Assembly (NCBI GenBank): GCA_012845835.1
Contig: JABAKD010000023.1
Span: 16,884,753 to 16,948,752, forward strand
DNA: 64,000 bases
Source: Undaria pinnatifida
Lineage: Eukaryota; Sar; Phaeophyceae; Laminariales; Alariaceae
Reading direction: 5' to 3'
Notes under the pieces: generated by a model
Told to the model about the DNA's origin: nothing
Database searches by the model: none
The model's input: the letters and a program-made list of their open reading frames with translations, nothing else
Position numbers and translations under genes: made by a program
Shown here: positions 23,490 to 34,805 of the stretch, in pieces
Layout of the letters: each line of letters starts with the position of its first letter
Numbering within the stretch: position 1 is the first letter of the stretch

Positions 23490-24300
23490 CAACCGGAAAG
23501 GAGAGCCAAAGCTCGGAAAAGAAACATAATAATAAAATAAAATAAAATAAAGTAAAGTAAAACCAAAATAAGATAATCCGAACACGAGCCAAAAACCTGG
23601 ACACGCAAGGAGGGAACAAAGGGGAAAAAGATACCCCAGAAAAAGACGAAAAGTGCTATGTACCTACTAGTCGGCCTGGTACCTTGCTACCCTGCCTGCC
23701 ATCTCCTTCCTGCCTTCGTCCACCGCGGTCTCCCTTCTATTCCTCCTGTTGCCCCCCCTGCCCCCATTCCCTTGGACGGCTTTCCTTCTACTCCTCCTCC
23801 TGTTTCCCCCCCTCCCCCCTTTGTGTTCTTCTCATTAAACCAAAATACCTTGTAAAAGAGAGAAACAACGAAAGAAACCAAGACAAAATAATAAATGAAT
23901 AAATAAATAAATAAAAAGGGGAGCCAAAGCTCGGGAGATAGAAACATACCCCGAGCATGAGCCAAAATGGACATGCAAGGGGGAAAGAAAGGGAAAAAAT
24001 ACCCCGGAAAAAAGAAACAAGTAAAAGAAGGAAGACTGGGAGGGCCAAATAAAACAGGCTCGTCACCTACCCACCATGCAAGACTCCCTTCATAAGGATA
24101 AGAAGGGGAAAGGAAAAAAAAATGAAAGAAAAAAATAAATTCACGGAAAAATCAAAGTACCAAGACATCACATTCCGAGCAGCCGCAGCAGTTAGTTGGC
24201 GGTACGAGTGGCATAGATAGAAAGGTTCCACCTACTAGTCGGCCTGGTACCTTGCTACCCTGTCTGCGGTCTCCTTCCTACTTTCATCTACCGCGGTTTC
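23490..24300. repeat. Duplicated LINE tail and 3' flank
   Basis: The segment CTAGTCGGCCTGGTACCTTG and its following CCTCCTG-rich 150 bp occurs at 23668 and again at 24235, about 567 bp apart. The GGAGCCAAAGCTCGG, GAAACATA and GGGAAAAA(G)ATACCCC pieces at 23500-23640 recur at 23920-24010. Together these indicate a tandem duplication of the LINE 3' end. Confidence 0.55.
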
Positions 24301-24700
24301 CCTTCTACTCCTCCTGTCCCCCCCCCTGCCCCCATACCCGTGTGCGGTGTTCCTTCTACCCCTCCTGCTGCCCCCCCTCCCCCCGTTCCCTTCGACACCA
24401 CCCACGGCGGATGCGCGGCGCTGTCTACTCAGCTTTGCCTCATCCTCGTGCCACCTGCCCATGAAACGTTCAGCTGCTTCGAGGACCCCCCGGTACCACT
24501 TGCCCACCTTTTTTGCTGCAGTGGGCCACAGCGCGGTCCCAACTCCAAAAACTAAGGGGGAGTGTTCCGTTGATCCCTCGTTGGCTTTGAACACCCTAAG
24601 GTCCTCAGCTATGGCTCTAGGCCAAGTCTTGAGTTGTCCGCCTGGTTTCATGTGCTGACTGATGACATAAATCCTCGTCTTGCCATCTGCGTCTGGAGTA
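24235..24700 (-). pseudogene. C-terminal tail of a non-LTR retrotransposon ORF2
   Basis: The minus-strand reading frame contains KPGGQLKTWPRAIAEDL followed by a WYRGVLEAAERF stretch and an Arg/Gly-rich tail ending VARYQAD-stop. A GGQLKTW...DL segment is typical of the region after the reverse transcriptase domain in LINE-type ORF2 proteins. The frame is open leftward from about 24700 (DGKTRIYVISQH before the first Met at 24651). No catalytic RT motifs are present, so this is a 5'-truncated insertion. Confidence 0.5.
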
Positions 24701-25236
24701 GTGCAGAAATATCATAGTCTATTTTCAAGTAGTTTGATCTTTCCTCGGCTTTTCTTTTTATGCGTACTGAAAGAGACCACTATTTCGAGTTTTAGACATG
24801 TATGTGGTGTTTTTTTTATGCGTTAGGTCGAAATATCGAATGGCCTAGCTCTTCCAGTTGGAAGTACTTAAGACCTAACCTCGAGGCTTAAATACGTCTA
24901 ATAAAAAAGCAAAATAAAAATATCAGAGAGCAAGCAGTAAAGATCAGAGACTGAGAGCTAAAAAGTAAGTAAGAATGAGACTAGGGAAAGCAAGGAAGGC
25001 AAGGAACTTCGGGACGGTTCTTTTCCCCAGCAACAAATTTTCTTTTCGGCAATTACGGGCTGAGAAGGGCTGAGAGGGGGGAGGATATGCCGAGCGAGAC
25101 GTCCGAGGGGGGCGAGGTCTAGGTATATAGTTTTATGAAATCGGCTCGACTGACGTTAGGAAGAAGTACCAGAAGAATCCCGTCGAAAAGGGCCGTTTTC
25201 GACTGGTGGGCGGTATCCGACTGCGTAAGAAATGGA

Positions 25237-26467
25237 AGACCTACTATAATTATGGAAAAATTTTTAGCGATTATTTCTGGCGATTATTTTTTTTGTGGTT
25301 TTGAGGCTCCAGAAATAACTGCATCAGAAATAAGCGGCGTCCATTATGGCTTCTGATTTTTGGAAAGTGGTTTTATTTTGAATTGGTAGGTCTTGTTTTG
25401 CCGTTTGCCTTTATTTTTGAAATCTGGCACGTACACTGTCGCCGGCGACGTTAGGTCATCACCGCCTCTGCTGCGGTCTCTTCTGCTGCGCTGCTGCTGT
25501 GGTGCTGGTGTGGTGTGCCTATGGTGGTTTCGATGGTGGTGGTGCTGCTGCTGTCGCGTTTGTGTGAGGATGAAGCTCTGTCTCGCACACAACAAAAACG
25601 GTCCTGCCGACGACGCCAGATTGTGAAGGAGTCGTGGTGCCGGATGTTGGGAGGGAAGGGACGCAGGGGTATCAGCTTCGCTTGGAGACAGCACCGGTTC
25701 TTCTTTGATGATTTCTTATTACTGGCGTTGAGCTATGAGAAGCTCGAAGGAGACAGGAAAGGGGAAGGAGTGAGAGCATGGGGGTGGGGTGAGGCTCACA
25801 GAGTTCGCTTCACCCTCCAGCATTGCTGCTGTGCTCTCTTCTGGACCTTTACCTATGGAACGTACAAGGAACGTTCTCCTAGGTGTGCTATATTCCCAAG
25901 AGCGCTTAACGCGCTTACTTCTACCTATCTTGTCCAGAGGAGGACGTTCCATTACCGAGAACGTTCTTGTGGTATAAGCTAGCTATTCTCTACGGGTTAT
26001 CCGCTTCACTAAGAATATTCCGTTCTAAGGGAATCTTCTTGTGGCCAATAGACCGTTACTCTGCGGACTATCTTACCGAATCTATTGCCCGCTATACCGA
26101 CACTCTATTACAACAAGCGCAGTATGCTGTCGTAGGTGTGTTTGTGATTCTTTGTTATGGGTGATGCGTGACGTGTACAGCAGACAAGTATCATACCAGG
26201 TACAGTATGGGCAGTGGTGACATGTGACACTTGGTACGAGGTAGTATCCAAAAGTCAAATAATCCCAGTTTTGAGAGGTTGGAAGAGCTGTTATTTCTGG
26301 GCTCAGAAATCACCAGATCCGCTGATTTCTGGCCTCGATTATTTCTGAACCCAGAAATAACGATGATTTCTGGTCCCATAGTGGAAGGTTTTTATTTTTG
26401 GCGTCGGAGATCCCGGTTAAAGAGAGAAATAATCGATGAAAATATTCGCCATAATAATAGTAGGTCT
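25237..26467. mobile_element. TIR element with AGACCTACTA ends
   Basis: The left end AGACCTACTATAATTATGG is mirrored at the right end (complement AGACCTACTATTATTATGG, 26467 inward), followed on both sides by CGATTATTTCT. The interior holds inverted ATTTCTGG/CCAGAAAT motifs, a CTG-rich stretch (25450-25560) and dispersed repeat J. No transposase was seen, so it is non-autonomous. Confidence 0.55.
25787..26110 (+). repeat. Dispersed repeat J, plus copy
   Basis: About 320 bp rich in GGAACGTTC-type palindromes (TGGAACGTACAAGGAACGTTC, split around 25855-25880). It has a diverged inverted counterpart at 51195-51500. Shared blocks include AGTTCGCTTCACC, CGGGTTATCCGCTTCACT and TTCTTGTGGCCAATAGACC. 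No coding capacity recognised. Confidence 0.55.
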
Positions 26468-26624
26468 AACTGCGACTTCAAGGTCCACAAAAAAGAGCTC
26501 CGGAAAAAGAGGTCCGGAAAAAAAGAGCTCCGAGACGAAGGAACAAACAATGCCCCGCCTCCTGACGTGGCGCGAGTCGCGCCCGCTGCGCGTGCGTGTG
26601 TGCGTGTGGGCTGGTGGTCGAGTA

Positions 26625-26911
26625 GTCCGGCCATAATCGGGTAGCTTGTATGCGAGTGGGGTACATGTCGAGGACTTGTTCAGCCATAATCGGGTACACC
26701 CGATGGACATGCGGCTGCGTTCGGATGCGGTGTGGTTTCGACCAATGAGATGTCGTCCTGAGTCGTTGTGGGACCGGCCCGGCGCCCGGGAATCTGCCAA
26801 CATTGGCAGGAAGGAAAAGCCTGCCAGTCCCGGGCGCCGGTTTTGGGACAGTGTGTTCAAGGGGTACCCGATAACGGCCATCAATCGGGTGTACCCGATT
26901 TCGGCCATCGC
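26625..26911. mobile_element. MITE-like element with CGGCCATAATCGGGTA ends and GC hairpin
   Basis: Left repeats GGCCATAATCGGGTA and GCCATAATCGGGTACACCCG (26626-26710) are inverted on the right as CGGGTACCCGATAACGGCCA and ATCGGGTGTACCCGATTTCG (26860-26908). The centre holds a hairpin with arms GGCGCCCGGGA and TCCCGGGCGCC around TCTGCCAACATTGGCAG (26788-26843). The hairpin core recurs at 27556-27600 and, in reverse, at 34500-34548. Confidence 0.55.
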
Positions 26912-26913
26912 TC

Positions 26914-27090
26914 TTACTTTTGCCCCAGTTCCCAGTGACGATAGTCTTTGGGTGCTGTAGTCAAAAATCTAAACCATCCCCAAAATCTCCTGGTTTTGAA
27001 AGGAGCGATGGAAGGAGATTTTGGGGATGGTTTAGATTTTTGACTACAGCACCCAGAGACTATCGTCACTGGGAACTGGGGCAAAAGTAA
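26914..27090. mobile_element. Near-perfect 177-bp palindrome (MITE)
   Basis: Two 77-bp arms (26914-26990 and 27014-27090) are complementary with one mismatch, around a 23-base loop. The ends are TTACTTTTGCCCCAG and its complement. The near-perfect arms suggest a recent insertion or a selected long hairpin. No target duplication was identified. Confidence 0.85.
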
Positions 27091-27099
27091 CCCCAACTC

Positions 27100-28080
27100 A
27101 GAGTGCGCGAGTGGCTGGAGAGGGGCTTGTGGAGTCCGCTGGCGAGAGGTGGGGTTGCTCTCGGAAGGCTTGTGTAGCGTCCTCAGCGCATTTTACTGGT
27201 GAATTATATACCTGGTGTGCCTGCGAGCTAATTACTCTTTGCAGTTGTGTACAAGTACAACCTGCCGAAGCAGAGCAGCAAACAGCAAACACGCTGTTGC
27301 CGCTATCATACTGGGCTGCTGCTGTTGCTGCTGCTGCTGTTGGTGCTGCTGCTGTTGGTGGTGGTGGTGGTGCACACGTGGCCATTCGGCTCTTTCCCAA
27401 GGTCGTTGAAAAGCCCGACCTTGGGGAAGGTTGGGCCTAGTGTAAGGTATACCGATTAGGAGGGTTGGGTTCCCTGTCAATGTCAATTTTTTTTTTTTTT
27501 ACATATCCTCCGGCGGATGGGGAAAAATTAAGCTTTAGCTCACCACACTTCCACCGGCGCCCGGGAATCTGCCAACATTGGCAGGAAGGAAAAGCCTGCC
27601 AACACCAAAAACGCCTGTGTACCTACTCTACAGAACTAGATTTCAATTTGAAAAGACCACGAAGTACACCTGCCCGCACACTCTGCCCGCAGAGCTAACA
27701 CACGTACGTAGCAGCACGTAGCAGCACGTTGCGGCGGACCCGCAGTGGTTAACCCCAAGGTATCTACGGGGCTGAGAACCGCCAGCAGCATGGAGGCTGC
27801 TGCAAGTGCTGCTGCGAGTCTTGCGAGCTCGGCTTTTCCTTGCCGCCTTGCGAGTCGGACGAAAGTGATGCACCGGTTTCCTCCTCGCTAGGCACGGCGT
27901 GGAGTGCAGTCTCGGATGAAAGACATGCACCCACGACCTCGCTAGGCTTGACGTGGATTAACGAGGAGCCTATGGTGGTAGATGACCAGGCAGCTCCTTA
28001 CAACGACAACTCAGCAGCAAGACGCAGATTCCCCGGCGCCGCTTATCAGGGGGCCGGCGGCACGATATTCTTAAAGTAGT
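27100..28080 (+). other. Gene-poor interval, possible Cys-rich ORF piece
   Basis: CTG/GCTGTT microsatellite at 27310-27370 and a T13 tract near 27488. From about 27784 to 28079 an open plus-strand frame reads GGCCKCCCESCELGF and then an acidic, Ser-rich stretch ending at TAG. This may be a fragment of a cysteine-rich protein, but I recognise no family and the 5' context is missing. Confidence 0.25.
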
Positions 28081-29420
28081 ACAGGACGTAAAAATGGCGA
28101 GCTGATACTTCTAGAAAGACAAGAAATCCGGGAGCTCAAGGCAGTGCAGATGACACCCTCCCAAATAAGAAACCCGCAGCCCCAGCCAGGATTCCTGTTT
28201 CTCGCTATCAAATAAGTACCTGATACTTCTACAAGCAGGTGTAGTGCAGATAGATTATTCCAGGCACAATGCTGCTCATACCGCAGTAGTAGCAGAAATT
28301 AAATATTAATAGGAAAAAAAGGAAGAAACCGGAATAATTCTGGCCGAGGCTGAATTTCTTATTTGAGACAGGGTGAGTTCTACACACTATCTTCAGCACA
28401 GCGCCTCTCAATTATCTTCCTTTCCTGGTAAGGTACAAGTACTCGTGTGAGCCTTGCTTTCCTATTCATATCCCTGGGTGTTTTTTTACATTTATGTCGT
28501 GCACTATTGTGCACTACTACTACAAGTAGTGTAGTGCTGTATCCCATAATATGTACAACGGCAAGCATCACCAACCAGCCGCAACAGAAAGTTTTTTTCA
28601 TGCGTTTGTGATACAAATGTTCACCGTAAAGTATAAATACCAACACTTACCATTATAGTGGACAAAAAAGAGGACACCTCCCAATATAAAATCACCCATA
28701 TAGTATATTACGAGTACCAACAACGCAGCTTGCAAAGATGAGTATTGACCTGAAATTCGTCGAACTCACGGCTGACGTCCTTGAAAATTAGTTATAAAAT
28801 GTTGTCGTTGCTATATAACGCGTTTCTTTGTGCGTTAAACTCCTTGGTGTGTATCGAATGGATGAAGTAGGGCTTTCGGTGACAATATTCGACTGGGAAG
28901 CGATGCGGGTGGTTCCGCCAAAATAGACGACACGAACACCACAAATAACAGGACCGACGTAACTCTAGTTCAACCAAATGATTGGTGATGCTTCTGAAAA
29001 ATTCTTCTTCCAATACAGACACTTTTGTGTGGTGTATATCTTGGCACTGAATCGTTCTTGCCGCCCGGCGACATCCAGCACCCCCATCATGCCAGGCGAA
29101 GGAAGAGAAATATCAGGGGGGTAGGGAATAGCTACGAGTAGGGACCAGGTAACCCCCCCCCCCTTCTTCTTTCCCTCTCCCCAGGGATGGATAAAAAGGA
29201 GAACATGGGAAAGGGAAAACTAAACAAAAAGGGACCACACTTTTATCGACAACGGTGGTAGTATCGCTGTTGCCCCTCCCCCAGAGATTAAACAGATAAT
29301 CAAACCCAGGGCCACACAAAACGAAACGGCCGGCTCGCAAGCGAAGCAAAAACTTGAACTCGTACGATATTTATTATTTGTGAATTAACAAAAGGCAAAC
29401 TTGACGCGACACTGCAGACG
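28081..29420. other. Gene-free interval with a copy of repeat H
   Basis: No gene supported. A repeat H copy lies at 28690-28795 (minus orientation, GACCTGAAATTCGTCGAACT). The 28100-28370 stretch (AATAAGAAA, CTGATACTTCTA) resembles the degenerate array at 32980-33780. Confidence 0.35.
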
Positions 29421-30195
29421 CTAGCCTACCACACCGAGATGGGCCCGAGTGCACTTTTCACATTCACACCATGACCACCACCGCTTCCCGTCTGATCTAG
29501 TTTTTTCCCAGTTCTGCAGGCCTTGGGCCGGTGCTTTTCTGGCGGCACAGTGCGTTGGGGCCGCCCCTCCCTCCCACGCGGGGCAGGGTGAGCCTCCTGG
29601 TACGCGCCTTCTTGCCGACTGTGTCCGCGGTGAAAGAAAATCTGAGGGCCCCGGAATGGGCCCTTGGGCTTCTTGGGCGTCTGTTGGCGGCGCCAAACTA
29701 CCCTGCCTCATCCCCGCCGCCGCCAAAATCGAACATCTTTGCAGCTGACGCCGACACGCCTGCACCTGCCGCTGCGCCCCCCCCTTCGCTGCCGCCACGA
29801 ACGCCAACAATACCTGCCCCATACCAACTCCGCGAAACAGCAGGGGAAACAGCGCAACCGACAACACCCGCAATCATCGCGCCCCCGTCAGCTTCCTGCA
29901 ACCTAGCACGCAATGCAGTATGTCGTTGACAAATAGAGATCATCGTATTCCTAACGTTGGCGTGCCCTTTGATTTGATCATAGCGATTCTGAAGTTGTTG
30001 GGAGGTCGACAAGATCAACCGGCCCCTCACCCCGAGCATCAGGTCCCCACAATCTCTGAGAAAGGTCGCTTCTTTCACCAGTGTCTGCCACGTCGAGAGC
30101 AGAGACCCACCCAGGAAACATCGGGCTATCCGGTAACCAGCTGGCCGTGTCGCTTTAGATAATCTCAAACTCAAACTGTTCGTAGCACTCTCCAA
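29421..30195 (-). pseudogene. Possible retrotransposon gag-like fragment
   Basis: Two overlapping minus-strand frames look coding but are offset. The 5' frame (30195-29698) contains LVKEATFLRDCG and NRYDQIKGHANVRNTM. The 3' frame (to 29421) continues with a Pro/Gly-rich linker and ends DGKRWWSWCECEKCTRAHLG. The last piece resembles the G-x-W-x-W-C-x2-C...H knuckle of copia-type gag proteins. A frameshift near 29700 joins them. There is no pol, and the assignment is tentative. Confidence 0.3.
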
Positions 30196-31042
30196 TCTAC
30201 TTCGGCAGTCCGCGGTTCTTCGCAGCCATCTAAATGTCCCAGCGATAATTGAACTCCAGCAGATCGAGTGGGTCCAGCGCAGGAGAAGCGCAATAGTAGC
30301 CTGCGGAGGTAACGATGAAAACCCTTATAAAAAGGACAAACAGTTACAGCAGGCGGAAAACATATTGGACAGGTGTACGTCAGGTCCATCATAACATGAA
30401 TTACCTGGTTGACCACCAAGCCGAGGAAAAAACTCAACATGTTACAAACACTACAACAAACGAAACCGTGCGGTATACTTGACGGCAAATACTATGAGCA
30501 TCGGGTTACGCCGTGAGGCCAATGTTATGGGTGGAAATGGTTGCTGTACCTGCTAGTGATAGGAAAGTCACGCAAAACACACACCAAGCCCCTGTACTGC
30601 AAACACACACCAAGCCCCTGTACTGCTGGAATCTCTGACACAGCGACGAGTGGTGATCCCCGCTTTACTTTTCCCTAGTGCGTAGTACAGCGGCACGCTG
30701 TCAGGCTTGCTTAGACAACCAGCTTCGATGTGCTTGCGGACCAGCTTCACGACTTCCAGTGCTTTCGGGCGCAGGAGAATTTATCCCGATTTCGCATCGA
30801 TCACGTCGCAGAACCGATCAATCACTGAATCAAAGCGAGTCAACAATCGTGTACGCTCGGGCGCCAACCGCCGACAATTCCGCAAGAAACACAGTTTATC
30901 TCTATCTCTGTCTACTCTGCCACCTATTCCGACGGCATTTTTGCGCTTGAAGAGCACTTTCTACCTGCAGTTGGAAGCAAGATCGGCAGGAGCGTAATGG
31001 TCACGACACATGACCCAGTACAGGCATTGTTTTCGACGACAG

Positions 31043-32826
31043 CTAAAGTCTCCCCATATCACTGATCCGAACAACGACACAAGTGACGTCAAAACCAATT
31101 GCCTCCTTGATGTCTTCCAGATTAACGATATAGCAAGCATCTCTCAACCAAGCCATGGAGGGCTTGAAGGCGCCGTGACTTTTCTTCACCAGGCGCGAGA
31201 TACGTGGAAGCGCGTGGAAGGTATCCAGGCGACCCTTGAGCATGTTTGGGCCACCCCCCTGATGCAGTTGGGTAACAACCAACATGAATTGAGAACACTC
31301 GAACAGAAAAAAATCGTATACAAAGCGCACGTTGACGCCGAGCAGATTTCAAAAACAAACAACACATATTTGCCACCTCTGCAGCACTCACGTCGTCCTG
31401 GTAAACATTGCCACCAATCTCGTCTCCGCCTCTTAGGTCGCAAGCGCGGTCGTGACCAGCATCAAAGTCATACCCGTCGCCACCGTCCTTTTCGCCCTCG
31501 TCCGAGTCCGTATCATCTAGAAAAAAAAAAAAACGAAAAAGTTTGGTTTGTTGGGCGAATACAAACGTCAGCAAGAGAATGAGGAACGCCAATGCGGGCA
31601 GGGCGTCAGATAACTCAGCTCAATTTTTTCCAAGGACGGTGTAAGGTCTTACCTAGCGAGCCCACCACGTGGCAAGGTGCTTCGGTGGCGAACAAGTCGG
31701 GGTCATCGTTGTAAGCAGCACTTGCATTCGGGTTTGGCGACGGTGCTGGTGTCGCAGGGGGGGGTGTCCAATCGGCCGCAAGGCGAACATGGGTAACGTC
31801 CCACAGAACAAGCCTGTCACCGCCGCCGCCGCAGATTTCCTTCATCGTCACACGACCCACACCCGCGGAGGAAGGTGCCTCCTTGTGTGCTGCGTACGTA
31901 GCAGGCTTGACCGCGTCGCTCACTTTGACTACGACGTTCTTCTGGCCGCCAGATTGACGTGATCGAGGACGCCACCGAAGCAAAGATCCAGCGGTAGTCT
32001 CATGGCCCTGTACGTTCCCAACGCCAACACAACTGGCATGGTTGTTGCTGTGGAGTCGCACCTGGAGTTCCATCGCAAAATAGACCAGGTTTGGGGGGTG
32101 ATACCAGGTTTAGTCGCTTGTGATGCGGATGTGCCGTGCATGTTGTTGGTTTAGATTATGCGAGAAATAAGGTCTCGATGAATGTGGTACAGAACATCCC
32201 AATCGCATCTGTGTTCCCGGCGGCAAAATGGTCGGAACCGGGCCGCGCATGGGATCCTTCAATGCCTCGATCTCCTCGTAAACGAGAACAGACGCGTAAT
32301 CATCCAAGCAGGCATACTCTACCCGTGACGGCACCGTAAGGATTTTAAAAGGCTGGCATCCTTAACATTCCACATACCAGCAGATTCAAGAGCATGGCGC
32401 CAACAATCTAGCTGGCAACAAGAAACGTTCGATAACCTACAACGAGCGTGAATAGGACACGCGCACAGCTAACTAGAGTAGTATCACCAGTTGGGCGTTG
32501 AGGGGAGAACTCCGGCGAGACAAGGGGAAGATCGGGTCTGTGGGCACCTCTTTCCTAACCAAACTAGACACCATACCCGCCAGCGAAAGAGATGGCGTCT
32601 GCACCCAACAAGCTTTCGCGTGAGTCAGCGCGCCCACAGTGTTCGCGGCTTTGACCTCATCCAAATACGTCGCGTCTGACTTGGTGTTGACGCCAAGTCT
32701 ACCATCATGTCCTGGTACCAAATCACGCTGGTTTTTCACCTTTGGAAACGCAAGCGAGAATTTTCGATTTGAATACGCTTTGTGCCAGCTGCGAACTGCC
32801 GAACCAAGAAAACACGACTGCCGCAA
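31043..32826 (-). other. Unrecognised gene-like pieces (multi-exon or decayed)
   Basis: Several minus-strand segments have protein-like composition: 32760-32480 (KNQRDLVPGHDGRLGV, LTHAKACWVQTPSLSL), 32340-32185 (SRVEYACLDDYASVLVYEEI), 31960-31650 (NVVVKVSDAVKPATYAAHKE, a Pro-rich linker, then DDPDLFATEAPCHVVGSLGK) and 31320-31045 (SQFMLVVTQLHQGGGPNMLK, YIVNLEDIKEAIGFDV). They are separated by stops and lack a shared frame. They may be exons of one gene read right to left or a decayed transposon ORF. I do not recognise the family and could not settle splice sites. Confidence 0.25.
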
Positions 32827-32979
32827 TTGTACCAGGTGCCAGTTATCATGTACCAGTCATCATATGCTCAGAGCTATACATCACGTGTACGAGTGTAGAA
32901 GCTACGACAGCAAACAAGCTTCAACAGAAGTAATAGTTTCAAAATAGATGGCGTAATTAGCCAGGCTGTTATTTACACG

Positions 32980-33780
32980 AAAATAAGAAACTCGGGATAC
33001 TTTGTACTGAAGTTAATGTACAATAAGGTAGAGTGCACCCTCTACCAAATAAGAAAGCCACCCTAGGTCGCTATTTTATGTGCCTGGTATCTTTTAGGTG
33101 TCCTGTACTACTGCATCTGGTATCTGCCATGCGATTAATCAGAGGTCAGGTATGGTATTTACTTTGTACCAGGTACCAGGTATCGCATGCTCAGAGCTAT
33201 GATACCTGGTACCAGGTAGATTCGCGTACAACCAGCAGCGCACAAGCAGCAAGAGCAGTAGCCTACAATGACCTGGTACGACTCGTACCTCGTATCAAAA
33301 TAACATTGCCGAAGACAAACTGCTGGTGTACAGCAGTACAGAACACGAAAAATAAACCTGGTAGTAAGAAAGCCAGGGTGATATTTAGCTACCGGAGTAA
33401 GAACCTCGGGAGTCAATATACCTTTATGTGACCACGGACTCTAGATTTTTGACAAGAGTTAATGTGAGAAAAAAAAAAAACATACTGAAGTTACCTATGA
33501 GAACAAACCCTCTGCCAAATACGAAAGCCAACCTACTGGTGTAGGTCAGTATTTCCGTGCCTTATGATATACAGCGGTACTACAGCAGTACAAGACACCT
33601 ACCAGTAATATTAAAGGTGCAGTAATAAGAAATCCAAGTTGATATTTTCAGGAAGAAAAGAAGCTCGGGAGCTGTTATACTGAAGTCAGTGTAGAACGTA
33701 CCCCCTCATAAATAAGAAAGCCAGCTTACCGCAGGTACCAGGTAAGTATGTTTCTTATCTGGTGTCCTGTAGTCTACTGC
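32980..33780 (+). repeat. Degenerate tandem array with TACCAGGTA motifs
   Basis: Roughly three copies of a unit of about 300 bp: AATAAGAAAGCCA(C/A)CC, GTCGCTATTTT, a GGTACCAGGTA cluster, then AACTCGGGA and TACTGAAGT(T/C)A. Starts are near 32980, 33395 and 33650, with a related stretch at 28100-28370. No coding. Confidence 0.45.
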
Positions 33781-34805
33781 TTTAGCTTTACCATGGTACC
33801 AGATACTGCTGTGTAAGATTCGTCCGTACAGCAGCAGGTAACAAACAGAAGTCTACGAAAGAACCACTCACATCCGGCCTTGTGTAGCATAGGTAGAGGG
33901 CTGTAAGGAAACTACCCCACCCGCTTGCTTTTTTCTTGACGTGCTGGCTTTGACAGAATAGTGCTCGTGATGTCGATGAGTGCCCTGCTGTCAAAGTAGA
34001 TGAAGTTGCACTTTGTTGTGGTTCGCTCTCCCGAGCGGATCCATCACCGCTGCCTCCACCGCTACTTCCATCGCTACCTCCACCGTCACGATCTCCGCCG
34101 GTGCTGCTTCCAATGCCCCCACCGCTGCCTCCGCCATCAATACCCACCTCGTCGCATCGACAAATGGCAGGCTCCAAGAAACGAAACTAGTCACACTACA
34201 ACTGCTGCTACAGGGAGGCAGGCTCCTTGGCTCGGGACCACGGAAACGAGCCCGGTGGTCGTAGGCTAGGAGAGCCGCAATTAGACATACCAAAGCGTAC
34301 ATAGCCGCCACACCAGCATGGTGCTGGGGAGCCGGCTGTGGTGTCGGTTGTCTGGTGTCTGCGCTGCGCGCGGTCCCGCTTGCAGTCTCTATCCTTAAAA
34401 AAAAATCCCCAGGTATAGACTAGACCCCGTGCCGTACTTCGTGGTCTTTTTCAAATTGAAATCTGGTTCTATAGAGTAGGTACACAGGCGTTTTTGGTGT
34501 TGGCAGGCTTTTCGTTCCTGCCAATGTTGGCAGATTCCCGGGCGCCGCACTTCCACGTATTTTCATACGCGTCGTGTGTCGATTCAACTCAGTTGCTTTC
34601 GCAGCCCAACGCTAGCTGGCGCACCCTTCGGGTCCCATTGTAGGTATTGCGTCAATGTCGTGACATCGTTACCTTGTTACCTTGCCGAGGGTATCATTAC
34701 CTCAGCAGAAACAGCGCATAAAAAGTTGGGAGCACATTTTTGGTAGGGGAGGGGCGGCCTGAATACCCTCAGTAGTCATATCTGCGATGCATCATATATA
34801 CCATA
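33781..34805. other. Gene-free interval
   Basis: A minus-strand Gly/Ser-rich frame at 34020-34150 is low-complexity and not called. At 34440-34550 lies an inverted copy of the repeat at 27556-27650 (TCTGCCAACATTGGCAGGAA core plus an AAATTGAAATC and AGTAGGTACACAGGCG block). Confidence 0.35.

Larger units (their letters stand above)
21907..24899. mobile_element. TIR transposon of about 3.0 kb with nested LINE tail
   Basis: Perfect 16-bp terminal inverted repeats AGACGTATTTAAGCCT (21907-21922) and its complement (24884-24899) bound an insertion absent from the other units. Subterminal TCGACCTAACG and ATGTCTAAAA motifs are also inverted at the two ends. A target duplication is not clear in the A-rich site. 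No transposase is recognised. Inside are a CA-rich tract (22380-22450), an A-rich tract (23385-23570) and a LINE-type RT tail. The superfamily is undetermined. Confidence 0.7.
19257..25121 (-). mobile_element. Inverted 3.3-kb unit (mirror of 4181-7505) split by a transposon
   Basis: On the minus strand the 5' end is at 25121 (TAGACCTCGCCCCCCTCGG, as in unit 2) and the 3' end at 19257-19260 (CTTG after the GC hairpin). A 3-kb TIR element (21907-24899) interrupts it in the pyrimidine-rich tract before exon 1. Another 470 bp, equivalent to 4905-5380 of unit 2, are deleted at about 21365-21390, removing exon 2. Even the flank beyond the 5' end (ATAAAACTATATACC) matches unit 2. Confidence 0.75.

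Noticed and set aside
27215-27460. Cys/Trp/Leu-rich frames in a CTG microsatellite
   Set aside because: Microsatellite translation without conserved context.
33788-34177. Gly/Ser-rich minus-strand protein
   Set aside because: Low-complexity composition, no homology visible, no start context or splice support.
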